Positions 14,385-25,799 of a stretch of 64,000 nucleotides of DNA are shown piece after piece (position 1 is the first letter of the stretch; the number at the start of each line of letters is the position of its first letter). The stretch comes from Struthio camelus (taxonomy: Eukaryota; Chordata; Aves; Struthioniformes; Struthionidae), in assembly GCF_040807025.1 (NCBI RefSeq), contig NC_090967.1, positions 3,036,001 to 3,100,000 on the forward strand. Reading direction: 5' to 3'. The notes beneath the pieces were generated by a model. The model was not told the DNA's origin and searched no databases. It saw only the letters and a list, made by a program, of their open reading frames with translations. Position numbers and translations under genes: made by a program.

Positions 14385-14520
14385 ATGCTTTCAAAGCACT
14401 TCACACGTATTCAATAATCTTTTTATCCTGCTCTGAAGCAGGTGGATTTTAGTCATTTTGTAGATGGAAAAAGCACTTTAGCCAAGTCAGGATTACAATT
14501 CACAGTCCCCAGCTTCCCGA
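14385..14520 (+). mobile_element. Possible MIR-like SINE remnant
   Basis: The order AAAGCACTTCACACG, ATTTTGTAGATGGAAAAAGCACTTTAGCCAAGTCAGGATTACAA loosely follows the MIR core and 3' end. It is highly diverged. Confidence 0.35.
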
Positions 14521-17500
14521 TCCTGCACACACTGCCACCCCATTTCTCAGCCCACCTTGCCTTGGAAACACATGGGCACTCGCTATCGCTCCAGCACCTT
14601 TTTCAGCTTTCAGCTGGCACTGAATTGCTACAAGCCTCCAGGTAGCAACACTCTTTTACCACATAGGCAAACACTTCTAGAAAATACATTGGCAAATACT
14701 TTCAGTAAATACATTGGAACAGGTTTCCCACACAAGTTACTCGTATGCTCCAGAACCTCGTTCAAATGTGCCCTATGGACCAGACATGTTACACCAGTTC
14801 TTTCCTCACCTGGCAAGTTTTCATTTACAGAGCTGCTTTCAGATGGGAAGAGGGAATGCCTGCCACAAGCAAGCAGCAGCAAAGGGAGGAAATTTCAACC
14901 CTCCTGCTGGAGATGATCCCCTAGTAGGGGCACAGCTTCTTCACCGTTATCCCTCAGTGGCTGGAGCCACAGAGAGCACTGTGCAAGAAATAAAGATCTT
15001 CTATATAACAGACATCTGAACACCATGCTCCCCACCAAGTCCAGCATGGTGATGAGGACAAGGAGACGGAGACGAGTACTACACCCAGCTATTTCTTCTT
15101 CCCAGCTCCTCTCCATCTGGCACCTATCCATGGCCTCCTCCCACCAAATTCTGGCAAGAAAGTCTGACTCTTGTTTTCAGAAGCCACTGACCACCTGTGG
15201 CATGAGAGTTGAACTCTTTAGGACCAGTAGCTGAAGACCTACAAAAAGTTTTGAGGTCACTGCTAGTCCCAAGCTGATGCTCAAAGTCAACATCAGCCTC
15301 AAATCAATATGCTTTAACAGGGTGGTTCTCCAGATGTTAACCTTTTCTCTAGGCACTATGCCAGAAAGCATAGATCTGCACTGTAGCTCTTGTTGTAGGT
15401 CCCTACCTGCTTTGCCAAAAACATGATTTTAAGGTTTATTTATTGAGCAACACGATTAAATAGGTTCAAAATGCCCAAATGTACTTTTACAAGGCTACTT
15501 AAAAAAAAAAAAAAAAAAAGACAGGGAGCTTCACTGACAGGGAACAACTTCTGTTGGAATGAGAGCCTGCTTTCAAGAAGATGGTTGCCTGCTTGCTAGC
15601 TAAACTACTACACCCTCTAGTGTATAACTTAAATACATCTGTCCAGGCTAGATCAGCTTCAGGCAGGCAGTGGAAAAGGCAGGATCACTTAATCTGGACC
15701 TATCAGAGGAAGCTAAGCCATAGTACTGCTTAAAAATAATAGTAAAAGTGTATTTTATTCCTGCAGACATCAGACACTTTATATAACATGCCTGAAGTCC
15801 CTTCTAAAAGATCGTGCTTTGCAGCAGATTCATAACTCTCATTTCTCAATCCAAATTAACACAGAAAAAATGGCTCAAGTCCAATGCTATGCTGAGAGAG
15901 AATTTAGAGATCCTTGGTTATGACAGCCAGGCTTTGTATTAGATGCCAAAAGCTTCGGAAAGAGGGTAGGGGCATGTGTTGAGACTCCTAAGCGGGAGTG
16001 GGAGGCAACAGGCACAAAGTTAAGACTAAAGGACCCTGCTTATTTAGATTCTTGAGCAAGTGACGGGCAGCTGACCTAAGAAAACTAGGCCTGCACCACA
16101 GCTTTTAATTTTTCAAAAGTCAGAGCTTCTCTAAAAGCCATAATACAATAAGCAAACCTTTCTCACTCCCCAGAACACAGACTTCTTCTCCTGGGTCACT
16201 AACATGTCCAAATCAGGCCTAAGATGACCAGGATTGTGATCGTTTCTTCCATCAAATACAACTGTCATTCTTATTCAACTCTTACATTAATGCCTTTTTA
16301 GCCAGTATTAGAAACTTCACAAACTTTCCAGGTGCACTATGAGGTTTTACTAAAGATCAGGTTTCACTTCCCCATTTTGTAACCAAAACCTGAAGTCATT
16401 CAAAAACCAAAATCAGTATCAGCTTTTATTTAGTACAGTAGCATCTGTTTGGCAGGAGGAAGGGGGGGGGGGGTGAACTAACCAAAAAGAGCAAATCTAG
16501 TTCCAAAATTGACTCTTTGCAGATATTTAAAGATAAACTGGAATAATACACTGAAAGATAATTTTAATATCAAGCATCTACAGTGACTGGTATCCTAAAG
16601 GCTTCTACACAGCTTTTCAAATTCAAGAGATCACTGAAAGGAACAAAGACTTCAATTTATTTAGCATGGTATTTGTCCATCTGTGAAATCCTTGTGCATG
16701 CTCTTTTTATTTTAAATTAAACCAATTTTATGGCAGATTGACCTGGCAACCAGGGGACCCAGAGAATTATTAATCTTCCAAATTTGTGAATAACCCAATA
16801 TTAAGCAAGCACAGAAAATACATCCACAAAGCGTGCTTTATTTTGACAACGTCAGAGTACGACTGTTAGAGAACACACACACTATAGCAAATATACTATA
16901 TTGAGGTAATACAGCTTTAACAGAAAGAAAGCAAGCTTTTTTTTTTCTGGGAAGAAGAAAGAAGGCTTTTCTCTGTGAGTAAAATGAACAGATCAGCAAG
17001 TAATGACTGTAAGCAAAATGCCCAAGAGTCGCTGGAAGAACAGAGCAGAACAACGGCTCACAATCTTCTCTTGTAGCCAAGCCTCATTTGACAAACCTGG
17101 CAGTGCTCCATGCCTTACTGAAGTCTCTTACTGGGAGCAGGCCCAGCTTACTGCAGGCCCCATATCATACCCCACAGTAGGGCCTTCCTCGCAGACTGGG
17201 AACCACTGGACCGGATAACTTAATACATTACCTGCAGCTCCCAAAACCCACACAGCTCCTGAAGGGTTGCGACAACATGACAACTATTAACGGAGGTTAG
17301 AAAGACTGCCCTGATACCTCACTGCCATGTAGCCTGGGGCACCTAGAGGGACAAAAATGGGGATCTGAAGGGAGCTGTTCCTCTCCAGCCTCGGTCCTGG
17401 TGACGAGAGACAGGCTGTCCTCAGGCAATCCGTTGTCTTGGAGAGCTGCTCCCCATCACCCTGTCTCAGAAGGTGGCAGTGGGAACCTACCGAGGGTGCT

Positions 17501-17997
17501 GACCAGGGAACACCCACACTGCTCCCGGCTGGAGGGGCCGAGGGGACCCTTCGGACTCCCCCTGATGCAGCAAAAGGTGACTAGCGAGCACCCAGTGCAG
17601 GGGCAGGCACGGCGCTCCCCGGGCAGGGCAGGGGACACGGCGGGTGCTCCTGTTTATTTGGGGTGAGGGGGGCCCACCTGCCCGGCTGGATGGTGTGGGC
17701 CGAGCCCAGCGCGGCACACCGCTCCAGGGGGCGGGCAGAGGGGCCTGAGGGGGAAACACCGCAGCCCTGGGAGGAGCCCAAGACTCAGCGGGGTGGGATT
17801 TGGGGCACCGGCGGGTGAGACTCCAAGCTTGAACGAGGCAGGCGGGAGACAGGGAAGGGGCGCGGGGACGCCCGGCCGGGGGGGGGGGGGAAGGGGCAGA
17901 GGCCGGGAAGAGCCGCGCCGCGGGGCGGGGCCGGCGGCGGGGGAGCAAGGGAGCAGGGCAAGGAGCGAGGCCGCCCAGCCGCGGGTCGGGGCCGTAC

Positions 17998-18187
17998 CTG
18001 CGCCGTGGCCGAGCACGACCGCCGCGCCGGGGGCTCCGCACCGCGCCGCCGCCGCCGCCGCCGCCGCCGGGGGGTGCCGGAAGTGGCAGTAGGGTCGGCG
18101 GCAGGGCGGGCCGCCGCCCGGCCCCTGCCCCCCGGCGCTGAGGAAGGGGCAGTCGATGCCGCGGAAGTAGCCGCTGGATCTCAGCAT
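17998..18187 (-). CDS. REXO1: REXO1 exon 1 (start codon, CCCH finger)
   Basis: This exon encodes residues 1-63 plus one base of codon 64. The start [15 protein letters not shown] matches the vertebrate REXO1 N-terminus (human MLRSTGFFRAIDCPY). Residues Cys13, Cys29, Cys34 and His38 form a C-X15-C-X4-C-X3-H zinc-finger pattern that ends in [11 protein letters not shown] stretch of eight alanines follows at residues 41-48, encoded by a GCC/GCG repeat at about 18043-18070. The donor is GCAG|GTACGG. I chose the ATG at 18187 because homology begins there. The open frame extends upstream without an in-frame ATG. Confidence 0.95.
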
Positions 18188-18264
18188 CCCGCCGGCTCCG
18201 GGGCGGGGAAGAGGCGGCGGGAAGGCGCGGGCGGCGGCGGCGAAGGCTCCAGGCTCTCCCCGCC

Positions 18265-18294
18265 TCACACCGCCAGCGCCGGCCCCGCCGCCAT
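18265..18294 (-). CDS. Upstream ORF in the REXO1 leader
   Basis: This is a 9-codon reading frame (MAAGPALAV plus stop) whose ATG lies inside the YY1-type AAGATGGCGGC motif. It ends 77 bases before the REXO1 start codon and is in a different frame. It would be in the mRNA only if transcription starts above 18294. A translated upstream ORF would be expected to lower REXO1 translation, but that is inference. Confidence 0.4.
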   Translation of the reverse strand: MAAGPALAV

Positions 18295-18520
18295 CTTGCA
18301 CGAGCCAGGCGCCAGCGGCGAGGCCCCCGCGAAGCCGCTGCCCTCACAGGGCTGCCCGCGCCGCGCCTGAGCGGAGCGCGGGGCGGGGCCACGCCGCAGG
18401 GGGGCGGGGCTAGGCGGGGAACGGGGATGGGGGGGGGGGAATGGCCACCAGGGAAGCGGGGGGAGGGGGGGACGGCGGCACATCCCTCAGCTCCCTTCCG
18501 CCTCCTCGCCCTCCCGGCCC

Positions 18521-21500
18521 CTTCAGCAGCACCCAGTGCTCGCAGCACCCTCCCTGAAGGCCCGAGCGGCCCGGCTGACGCCCACAGGGAAACCTGGCCC
18601 CCGTCCTGGGGCAGGAGGCATGGCACGATGAAGGATGCGTGTGTGGCGTCTCCCCCCAGGACAAAGCCCCCCCGCCCCGTGCTGGGATGGACAGATAAAT
18701 AGCTCCCCTCTTGCCTTGGTGGCACTTGGCCGCGTTTCCACACCGCTCCCCCCAGCCACCAGGGCAGAGGTTTATCCCCATTGTTTCTTCCCCGCTGGGA
18801 ACAGCCCCCACATCAGCCTGGTTTGGAGCGTTTCACCAGCCCGGCTTCCCCGCTGGAGCGAAGGGTCCCCGGGAGGCACCGTGGGGCGACGCTGCCTTCG
18901 AGGAGGGAGAGCACAGGCCCCCGGCCCGCTCCCCGCCGCCGCCTCTTCGCCAGACCTCTCCCGCTGCCGCGGGGTGGACACAGGCCCCGGGCCCTTGGTT
19001 CCCCGCTGGTGCAGGCCGGACTCATCCCGCTGCCAGGATCGGAGCAGTTGGGCCTTGCTCATCCAGCTGCAGGAGATGAGGCCATTTTGGGATGACAGCT
19101 AGAGACCAAGGCCCTCAAGGAGAAATCCCATCAAGTGCTGCCAGAAGCCCCGGCCCAGAGACAAGGGACGATCCAGGAAAGTCTCATCCCATGCGAAAGC
19201 AAAGCTTGGAGAGGAGGGCAGGAAGCACCGGGGTGGTGAGGGGAGCCAGCTGGCTGGCAGAGAGAAAGGAGCAGGACGGGAAGGAGGATGAATCCTTGGC
19301 CGTGGGGAAGGCTACAAGAAAGATCACAACATCACGTTTGTTTTGTTTTTAAAGAGACTCTCAACGCCTTTATTTTCCAACGGAGCACTGACAACAATCC
19401 CGGCTCCTCCCTCTCTGTCATTGGCCCCACAGTGGCCCAGTACAGTGAAGGCAGGACTTCAGGAGAGGAACCCCCCACCCAGGGGCAAGGGAAACCGCCC
19501 CCAGACTGGTCCTGCCGCCCAGGGCTGGGGAGTCGCGTCCCCTGGGTGGCCTGGCCCCGCGAGCCCTAACCATCGCAGGATGTGTGGCGCAGAGCCCCGC
19601 CGCCAGCCCTCAACCCCACCGCTGCGGTAAAGGACTCCTGAAGGTGCTTTAATAAGGAGAAGGTGCCACTAAGGGGAGACAGAGAAAGCCAAAAGAGACT
19701 GATTTGCACAGTCCCTCATGGGGCAGGGCAGGACTCCTGGGTTCCCCCGCTGCCCCTGAGCCCTTCCTTGTTTCCCTCACGGTGGGAGCCAAAGGGACCC
19801 GGCCGTGACCTTCCCTCCCTCGATGTCCCCCATCTTCCCTGCCCGAGCTCAGGACAAACCTCCCCCATTGCACCCTCCTCCATGCAAAGCACGGACAGAC
19901 TCAGCACCCAGAGTGCACCCACTCTGGACACGGACCCATGGACAGGGCACCCAGATGCAAAACACCAGCTTAACGACACGTCCAGCCTCTGCCAGAAAAG
20001 TAACAACATTAAAAAGCCCAACAAGAAAAATCCCATCCCGGCTGACGCAGGCAAGGTATATACAATAACAGTGACGTTTGTCGGCCTTCACCCTCGCTGC
20101 CTCTCTGCCCGGCCACATCCAAGCGCACAAGCTCCCGAGCCCAGCCGGCGTGACCTGGGAATGCCACAAACCACGATTTCTCATGCCTGGCCAAAACATT
20201 GAGAGGGACAAGCCAGAGACCAATGCTCCGGTGCTCCCTGAGGTTTGGGGGCGAGCAGTCGCCAGCCCCAGGACACCAGAATAGTTGCCAGAAAACATTA
20301 TTAAAGCTCTGTCCTGCAGAAGGAAGCAAATTAGGAAAACACCATGTCTGCCGAGAGCACATACGCGCACCGCCACACACCTTGCTGCCTTTCAGACTCT
20401 TTAAATACGGTCAAAACCACAGCAAATTAGGATCTTTACGAGATTCAACACAGGTGTTTCATTTAGAAATTATTTTGTGATACCCAAACCTGGTTATCAT
20501 TGGCAGTGAGCAAACCCTTCCAATAAAGATCATCCTCCTCCCCCATCCTACCCGCCAGCTCAGAGCCTGAAGCGAAGCTCCCGGCTCTGCGGCTCGCAGC
20601 ACTTGCCTTCCCCACGACACAGCTGTTTCTGGGGTGCAAACCCGTTAGGGAAAGGCCACCCAAACTCATTGCATGGCAGAAGGCTTTTCTCAGCACCAAG
20701 TCGAGGCTGAATCACCCCGAGCCTCCACCTGCCTGCAGAGGGGGCCAGCAGGGGAGGTTTCAAAGACAAATGCCACTGCATTTGTTTTTTTAATAGATTT
20801 TATCTCCTGCAGTTTTCATCTGCATGGTTTTAAAAGGGCTGATCAACAGCTCTCCCTCCAGCAGAAATATCCCACAGACACAAGGTGCTTTACAAGGTAC
20901 CCTAAGACCACTCACACTGAGCATCCCCATGCACGATCCTGCCAGCCCGCTCCCTGCCTCCCAAGAGTGCTAGAAAAGTCAGCTAATTCTTTCCGTAAGA
21001 GGATGGCATTTTTATTTTTACTGCATAGATATATCTATTTTATATAACTTCAGCTCTGATAGAGAGGACTCTACAAAAATATCACACGCACGTGCACACA
21101 CACACCCCGAATAACGTTATTCCTTCCCTTATAATTCTCCCCTCAAGCTTATTCAACTCACGAGCTGGCAAAAATAAAATGTAACAAAATAAACTAGTCA
21201 TTTCTATCCAGACCCAGAGGAACTCAACATAGAAAAATTGCCTGAAATCAATTTAAGGCTGATCTCAGTTATGCTTTTTGCTTGCCCGCCTGGGAAGCAG
21301 CAGTGCAGTTAACTGGGAAGCCCGCTAAATTTCCAGTTTCGCATCACACCAACATGGCCCTCATCGCACAAACACCCACGGATGCCAAGGACAGCTCCCA
21401 GGGCAACCCTACGGCTCGCCGGCAAAGGGGTGCAGACCCCCTGCGCAGAGTAGTTGCCCAACCAGAGGTAGCTTACGGCAACTTTTCCCCCCCGCCGTAG

Positions 21501-22499
21501 GTGCCCTGAGTGCCTCCCGGCAGCACTGCAAGCCAGGCAGCCCCACTGAGGTCAAACGGACAAAATCCAGGTGAGAAAGGCTGGCTACAGCAACGGGATT
21601 CAGTGCAGACAGTGGAAAACCTGCCTGGTCCCACTACAAGCATCCTCGAGACACCCTTAGGTTGCACATTCCCCAAGGCGGCTGCCAGCTCCTGGGGACA
21701 GAGCTAAATCACATCCTCCAGAACCTGATCTGAGATAGCCCAACGTCACCCGAGACTGGTCCCAGCAGGCAGCAACTCAGGTCCCTGCAGACCTGGAGGA
21801 CGGAGCTAAAAGCAACCCTGGAGCAGTGCCCAGAGACCCCCCCCAAAGCCTCCAGAGTAGCCCCACAGGTCAGACCCAGGCTGCGGTTTAACCTCGGCCT
21901 CCAGCAGCAGAGCCCAGACAGGGAAGGGAAACCAATCCCTTCCTCCACAGCAGCTGTAAGGTTTTTAATGCTGGGGGACAGGGAGGTTTTGAAGGCAGCG
22001 CACCCTAGCACGGGGCAGCTCAAGCAGGCACCAGGCATGGTTCCTGCAGGAGTGACAGCAATTCATCTGTCCTAAACCCAGGGCAGAAGAGCTCTGAGCA
22101 CTGCCCAGCTCCTTACACCGAGGCTGCAGCAGCGTCCAGCAGCCTGGGCTCAATTTGAGCTGGTGAGAAACCAAAGGGAGAGTCAGAGGGCTCAGTTTTA
22201 AGCTGGAGCCCATGAACCCCTGCCAAGTTCAGCAGGAGTTGGCCAGAGACCTCCTTTCGAGCAGGTGCTGTATCCATGGGCAAAGACCCCCCAAGCTTGA
22301 AGCAGAGAGGGGAGAAATAAAAGAAGGGAGGGAGAAAGGTAAAGTGCCATCCACACAAATAAATACTTATGCTGAAGCTCGAGCCAGACATTTTTGCTGA
22401 AATGGGGCAGGCGTCGCAGAGCCATCCTCGGCCACACGTGCCCAGGCTTTTCCCGAGGGGAGGCAGGGCATCTCGCAGGTCGTTTCTTTCCTCCTCGCA
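18521..22499. other. Intergenic, no coding exon seen; 3'UTR-like minus-strand DNA
   Basis: No conserved coding exon was found here on either strand. The part from 19370 to about 21270 is AT-richer with T-rich and TATATA patches, and on the minus strand it reads like a 3'UTR that would end at the poly(A) signal at 19369. By synteny with human 19p13.3, KLF16 should lie between REXO1 and ABHD17A. I searched by eye on the minus strand for KLF zinc-finger linkers (HTGEK/HTGER) and found none. Open frames in the GC-rich parts are treated as chance. Confidence 0.6.
19369..19374 (-). terminator. Poly(A) signal AATAAA, minus strand, orphan
   Basis: A canonical AATAAA on the minus strand is followed within about 35 bases by a GT-rich stretch (GTGATGTTGTG), as at genuine cleavage sites. 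An ATTAAA lies upstream at about 19649-19654. No recognised gene ends here. It could serve the transcript of the missing KLF16 slot or a non-coding RNA starting at the CpG-rich block near 23.7 kb. Confidence 0.4.
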
Positions 22500-24019
22500 A
22501 GTGGTTCGAGCTGCTTCATCCTGGGGAGGTCCCAAAGCGCTGGGCAGGATCACACCCCATCGCCAGGGTGCGGGGAAGGTGACACCTGGGGAGACCCTGC
22601 AGCGAGTAAGGGACAGGGCTCAGGGCCCCTCTGCAAGCTGGGAGGCTCGGAGCCGAGCCGCTACGGTGCCACATTTCACCCCGGTGAGCGGTCACGGCAC
22701 GTCCCCTCTTTCCGAGGGGACCCTAGAGGAGCTCGGCGGGGCTGGGCACGGAGTCGCTGGGCGCCGCGGTGCAAACGTCTTGCTGCAGCCGAGCTGGGTG
22801 CGGGGAAAGGGCCACTTTCCTGCAAGGGAAGGCGGAGAGGGGAGGTGAGCGCCCCGCGATGACCCCCCGCCACCAGCACACCAGCACCTGGGCCAGGCCC
22901 CAAACTCCTCCGCGGGCTGCTGCTTGTTTGCTCTTATCCACCCCCCCCCCACCACATCTGCCTAACGTCAGCGTGGAGAAAAACCCATCTGAGCAACAGC
23001 AGCAAAAAATTAGGTGGGATGAAGACAACGCAGCATCCTCATCCGCAGCTTAATTTCAGCAGCCCTCTCCGGGCACCAAGATGCCGTGCACTGCAGCCCA
23101 GGTGTTTCGGCAAGGCAATACCGCCCCACGGCTGGAGCACCGAGCTCGGATTCGGGATATCCGAACTCGATCCCGCACCCAGCCTTCCTCCAGCAACGTC
23201 AACCTGTCAGCTCATCCGAAGGAAGGGAGGCGAGCACGGCCGTGCCAGCATCTCCGCGGCCGCGGTTAAATTCCCTCCATACCAGGGTATCTCCAGCTTC
23301 CCAGCCCCTCTCCCAGCCGGACCCAGGCAGGGAACAAATCGCACCGATGCCACAGCCACCGCAGGACGCCGCAGCGCCGCTCCGCTGCCACCAAAATCCC
23401 GGGAATCGAGGGGGATGGAGGCTCGGGGTGGCGGGGGGGGGGGGGGGTTGCTCGCTCTGGGACACTCAGCGGCGCAGCCCAGCATTCCCCTCCCTCAGAA
23501 CCAGACCCTGCTCCCCGCTCACCGTCCCCCGTGGGGCCGCCCACGGGCTCGGACCAGCCCCTCGCGGCGGCAGCGGGCGCAGGGAGCGGGAGAGGCCCGC
23601 GGGAAAGGGCGGCCAGGAGCCCCGGTGTCCCGGTAGCCTCACCTGGGTGCGCCCGCAGGTGCGAGGACTCCGCGGCCGCCGCCGCCCGCTGCTCCGCCCC
23701 GCCCCGCCCCGCCGCAGGGAGCGGGGCCGCCCGACCACGCCCCCGAAACGGCCACGCCCCTCCCGCATCGGACACGCCCCCGGCCCCTCAGGCCACACCC
23801 GGGTCCAGATCTCCCCGCCCCTGTCCCCGCCCCCTGGCTCGGCCCCGCCCCCTCGGCGCGCCTTCCCTCCCTACCCGCCCCCGGCACCGGCCCCGTCCTC
23901 GCCGCGGCCCCGGGGCTCTGCCGGTCCCGGCCCGGCGGCCCCGGGCTCCCGTGGAGGCCCCGCAGCCCCGGTCCGCCCGTGGCGCAGCGGGGGAAAGAGA
24001 GGCACGGGAGGGCCGAAGT
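22500..24019. promoter_or_regulatory. Orphan CpG island in the KLF16 slot
   Basis: This is a CpG-dense block with runs of GGGGCGGGG on both strands and a 15-bp G-run at about 23432-23447, but no recognisable coding exon. The minus strand has a good donor CCCAG|GTGAGG at about 23645, and the plus strand one at about 22848 (GGGAG|GTGAGC). It may be the promoter of a non-coding or unrecognised transcript. The minus-strand frame before the 23645 donor reads ESSHLRAHP, slightly like the end of KLF9/13/16 exon 1, but the zinc-binding cysteines are missing. Confidence 0.45.
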
Positions 24020-24147
24020 GACACACACACACTCACTCACTCACACACACACACACACACACACACTCACTCACTCACTCACACACACACACACACACTC
24101 ACACACACACACACTCACACTCACACACACACACACACACACACACC
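24020..24147. repeat. (CA)n/(CACTCA)n microsatellite
   Basis: About 128 bases of CA dinucleotides are regularly interrupted by CTCA. The array borders the orphan CpG island. Such alternating purine-pyrimidine tracts can adopt Z-DNA and are length-variable. Confidence 0.95.
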
Positions 24148-24676
24148 CCGGGGAGGGAGGGCGGGGCTGGGAACAGCCCGATTTCTCTGCGTTCACCCCG
24201 CAAGGTCATTTTCCCCATTAAACCCTCTTAAATTTTTTAATCACACCCGTTCCCCACCCCACCATAACCCTCTTTGCAGCAGCGTTGTCAAAGTTCAGAA
24301 GTTTTTCAGGGGGAAAACATCAAAAAAAAAATCAGGCTACTACTCATTCTTACGCTGAAAGCTTCTCGCGTTGCAAATGAGCACAAAGTACTAATTGTAT
24401 CCCCAGCCCAGCTCCCCCAAATCACTTGCCATCCTCTGCCCCAGCCTGGCCTGTCCCCGTGCTCTGGGGGGCTCCGGCCCCCCGGAACTCGTCCCCAGCC
24501 TCATCCCAGCACGTCGTGGTGGGGTCCCGGCGTCCTTGCTGCAGGGCTGGCCCGGCCGTGGGCTTCCCTTCGCCGTCCCAGCCTCCAGGCATCGCTCAGG
24601 CATAGGATGACAAAGGGAAGCTCACAGGGGACAGGGCTCCTCAGGTCCTGGAGATGGAGCGAATCCTGGAGCAAAT
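24148..24676. other. Intergenic, nothing recognised
   Basis: GC-rich sequence without conserved coding, repeats or RNA features. On the minus strand it would be the 3' part of the tentative small transcript whose second exon could begin at 24677. Confidence 0.5.
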
Positions 24677-24929
24677 CCTGGAGGCGGAGGGGAGAAACGA
24701 GTCAGGAGGGGAGAAAAGGCAGGTAGGAGCAGATCTGGGGGGCAGTGGGAGCTGAGGGATCCCCCCAGCAGCATCACGGCAGCCCGGGAGGAAACACAGC
24801 CCTAGGGGACGTCCCCAGCATGGCCCATGGGTCCCCGGTGCTGGGGGGGCAGTTGGGGCCGTGGAGGGGGCCCAGGGGTGCAAGTGGGGGGTGCACGCAT
24901 GGCCTGCACTGGCTTTTGGTGCGGGGGGG

Positions 24930-25390
24930 GTCATATATAAATGTGTGTTTGTGCGTGTGCAAACAGGAGGGGATGAGGAGCATGATATTAAAAAGGCAGT
25001 GTGGTGTGTGCACATCCATGTGTGTGCACATCCATGCGTGTGCACACCCGTGTGTGTTTGCACATGCTCATGTGAATGCATGCGTGCAAATGTGTGCGCA
25101 CGTGCAGGTGGGTGGGTTTGCATGTTGCTGCGTGGGCATGCCTCCGCGCGCACATGCGTGTGCGTTTGCGTGTTTGCAGGCATGGCCGCGTGCACGCAAG
25201 TCGCTGCATACGTGTCCATGTGCGTGCCTGCACATCCGCTTGGGGGGTGTCTGCGTGGGGCACTTTCCTCCTGTGTGCATCCACGGGTGCGCGTCTCGGC
25301 ATCGTGCAGGCACGCCAGCAAGTGCATGCGTGCATGAGTGCTCAGCTGTGTGTGGATGCACGCGTGTGTGTATCTGTGTGCGTTGCAGAG
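24930..25390. repeat. Cryptically simple GT/CA-rich tract
   Basis: About 460 bases are dominated by TGTG, TGCG and TGCA words (plus strand) without a fixed unit. The tract is alternating purine-pyrimidine over long runs. It generates long open frames on both strands rich in Cys/Val or His/Thr, which should not be annotated as genes. Confidence 0.85.
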
Positions 25391-25561
25391 CTGTGCCGCT
25401 GCGGGATGGGGCAGCCGTGGGCATGCCAGGATGCCCAGCGCATCCTGGCTGCTGGGAGACCCGGGGGCAGCTGGGGACCACGAAACGCTCAACTGCTCCA
25501 CCAGCGCCACCGCCCAGACCCACCCCGGCCCCCGCCAGCCCCCGGCCACTGCCTTACTCAC

Positions 25562-25758
25562 CTGGCGGGGCAGAGGTGTGCGATGCTGGCAGGGGATCCT
25601 CTCCTCTTCCCTTCCTTCCTCCTTCCCTTCATCCTGGGCAAGCACAGCGCAGAGCCCATCACCCTGACATCGCGCCTCCGGCTCCCTCCTCTCTGCCCTG
25701 CGCTGGGTTCCTTCCCCTCACCCTTTTATACCTTCTTTGTTCATATGACAAGCACGTG
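25562..25758 (-). promoter_or_regulatory. Minus-strand TATA box and E-box with short first exon (tentative)
   Basis: On the minus strand a palindromic E-box CACGTG (25753-25758) is followed by a strong TATA box TATAAAAGGG (25721-25730). About 160 bases further is a strong donor CCAG|GTGAGTAAGG at 25562. An acceptor with a long pyrimidine tract ends at 24677/24678. Splicing the two gives a 44-residue frame from the ATG at 25659, rich in Arg, which I do not recognise. The first ATG after the TATA box opens only a 3-codon frame (MSG). The signals are good individually, but a gene is not proven. Confidence 0.3.
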
Positions 25759-25799
25759 AAAAGCAGAGCAGAGCTCAGAAAAAAAGCTCCTTAAGGCGC

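Larger units (their letters stand above)
3073..17997 (-). other. REXO1: REXO1 intron 1
   Basis: A 14.9-kb, AT-richer intron separates the short CpG-island exon 1 from exon 2. I found no coding exon in it. It holds many A/T homopolymers (for example 8560-8592, 15501-15519, 13084-13109), a TG/TA microsatellite near 7068-7112, two short tandem duplications (5540-5605 and 9411-9482), and degenerate MIR-like pieces near 3845-3890 and 14385-14520. A G-run sits at about 16460-16472. The many short open frames lack splice context and are treated as chance. Confidence 0.8.
17690..18520 (-). promoter_or_regulatory. REXO1: REXO1 CpG-island promoter
   Basis: This GC- and CpG-dense block surrounds REXO1 exon 1. 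Upstream of the start codon, around 18380-18420, are repeated GGGGCGGGG-type Sp/KLF boxes. A YY1-type AAGATGGCGGC site lies on the minus strand around 18286-18296. The transcription start is not fixed by sequence alone and probably lies between about 18290 and 18420. There is no TATA box. Confidence 0.75.

Noticed and set aside
17487-18743. 418-codon minus-strand frame overlapping REXO1 exon 1
   Set aside because: Out of frame with REXO1, Arg/Pro-rich from CpG-island composition; the REXO1 frame with its CCCH finger is the real one.
24641-25645. 334-codon minus-strand frame rich in His/Thr, and plus-strand Cys/Val-rich frames (24745-25794)
   Set aside because: Produced by the GT/CA-rich tract; composition follows the dinucleotide repeat and there is no family motif.
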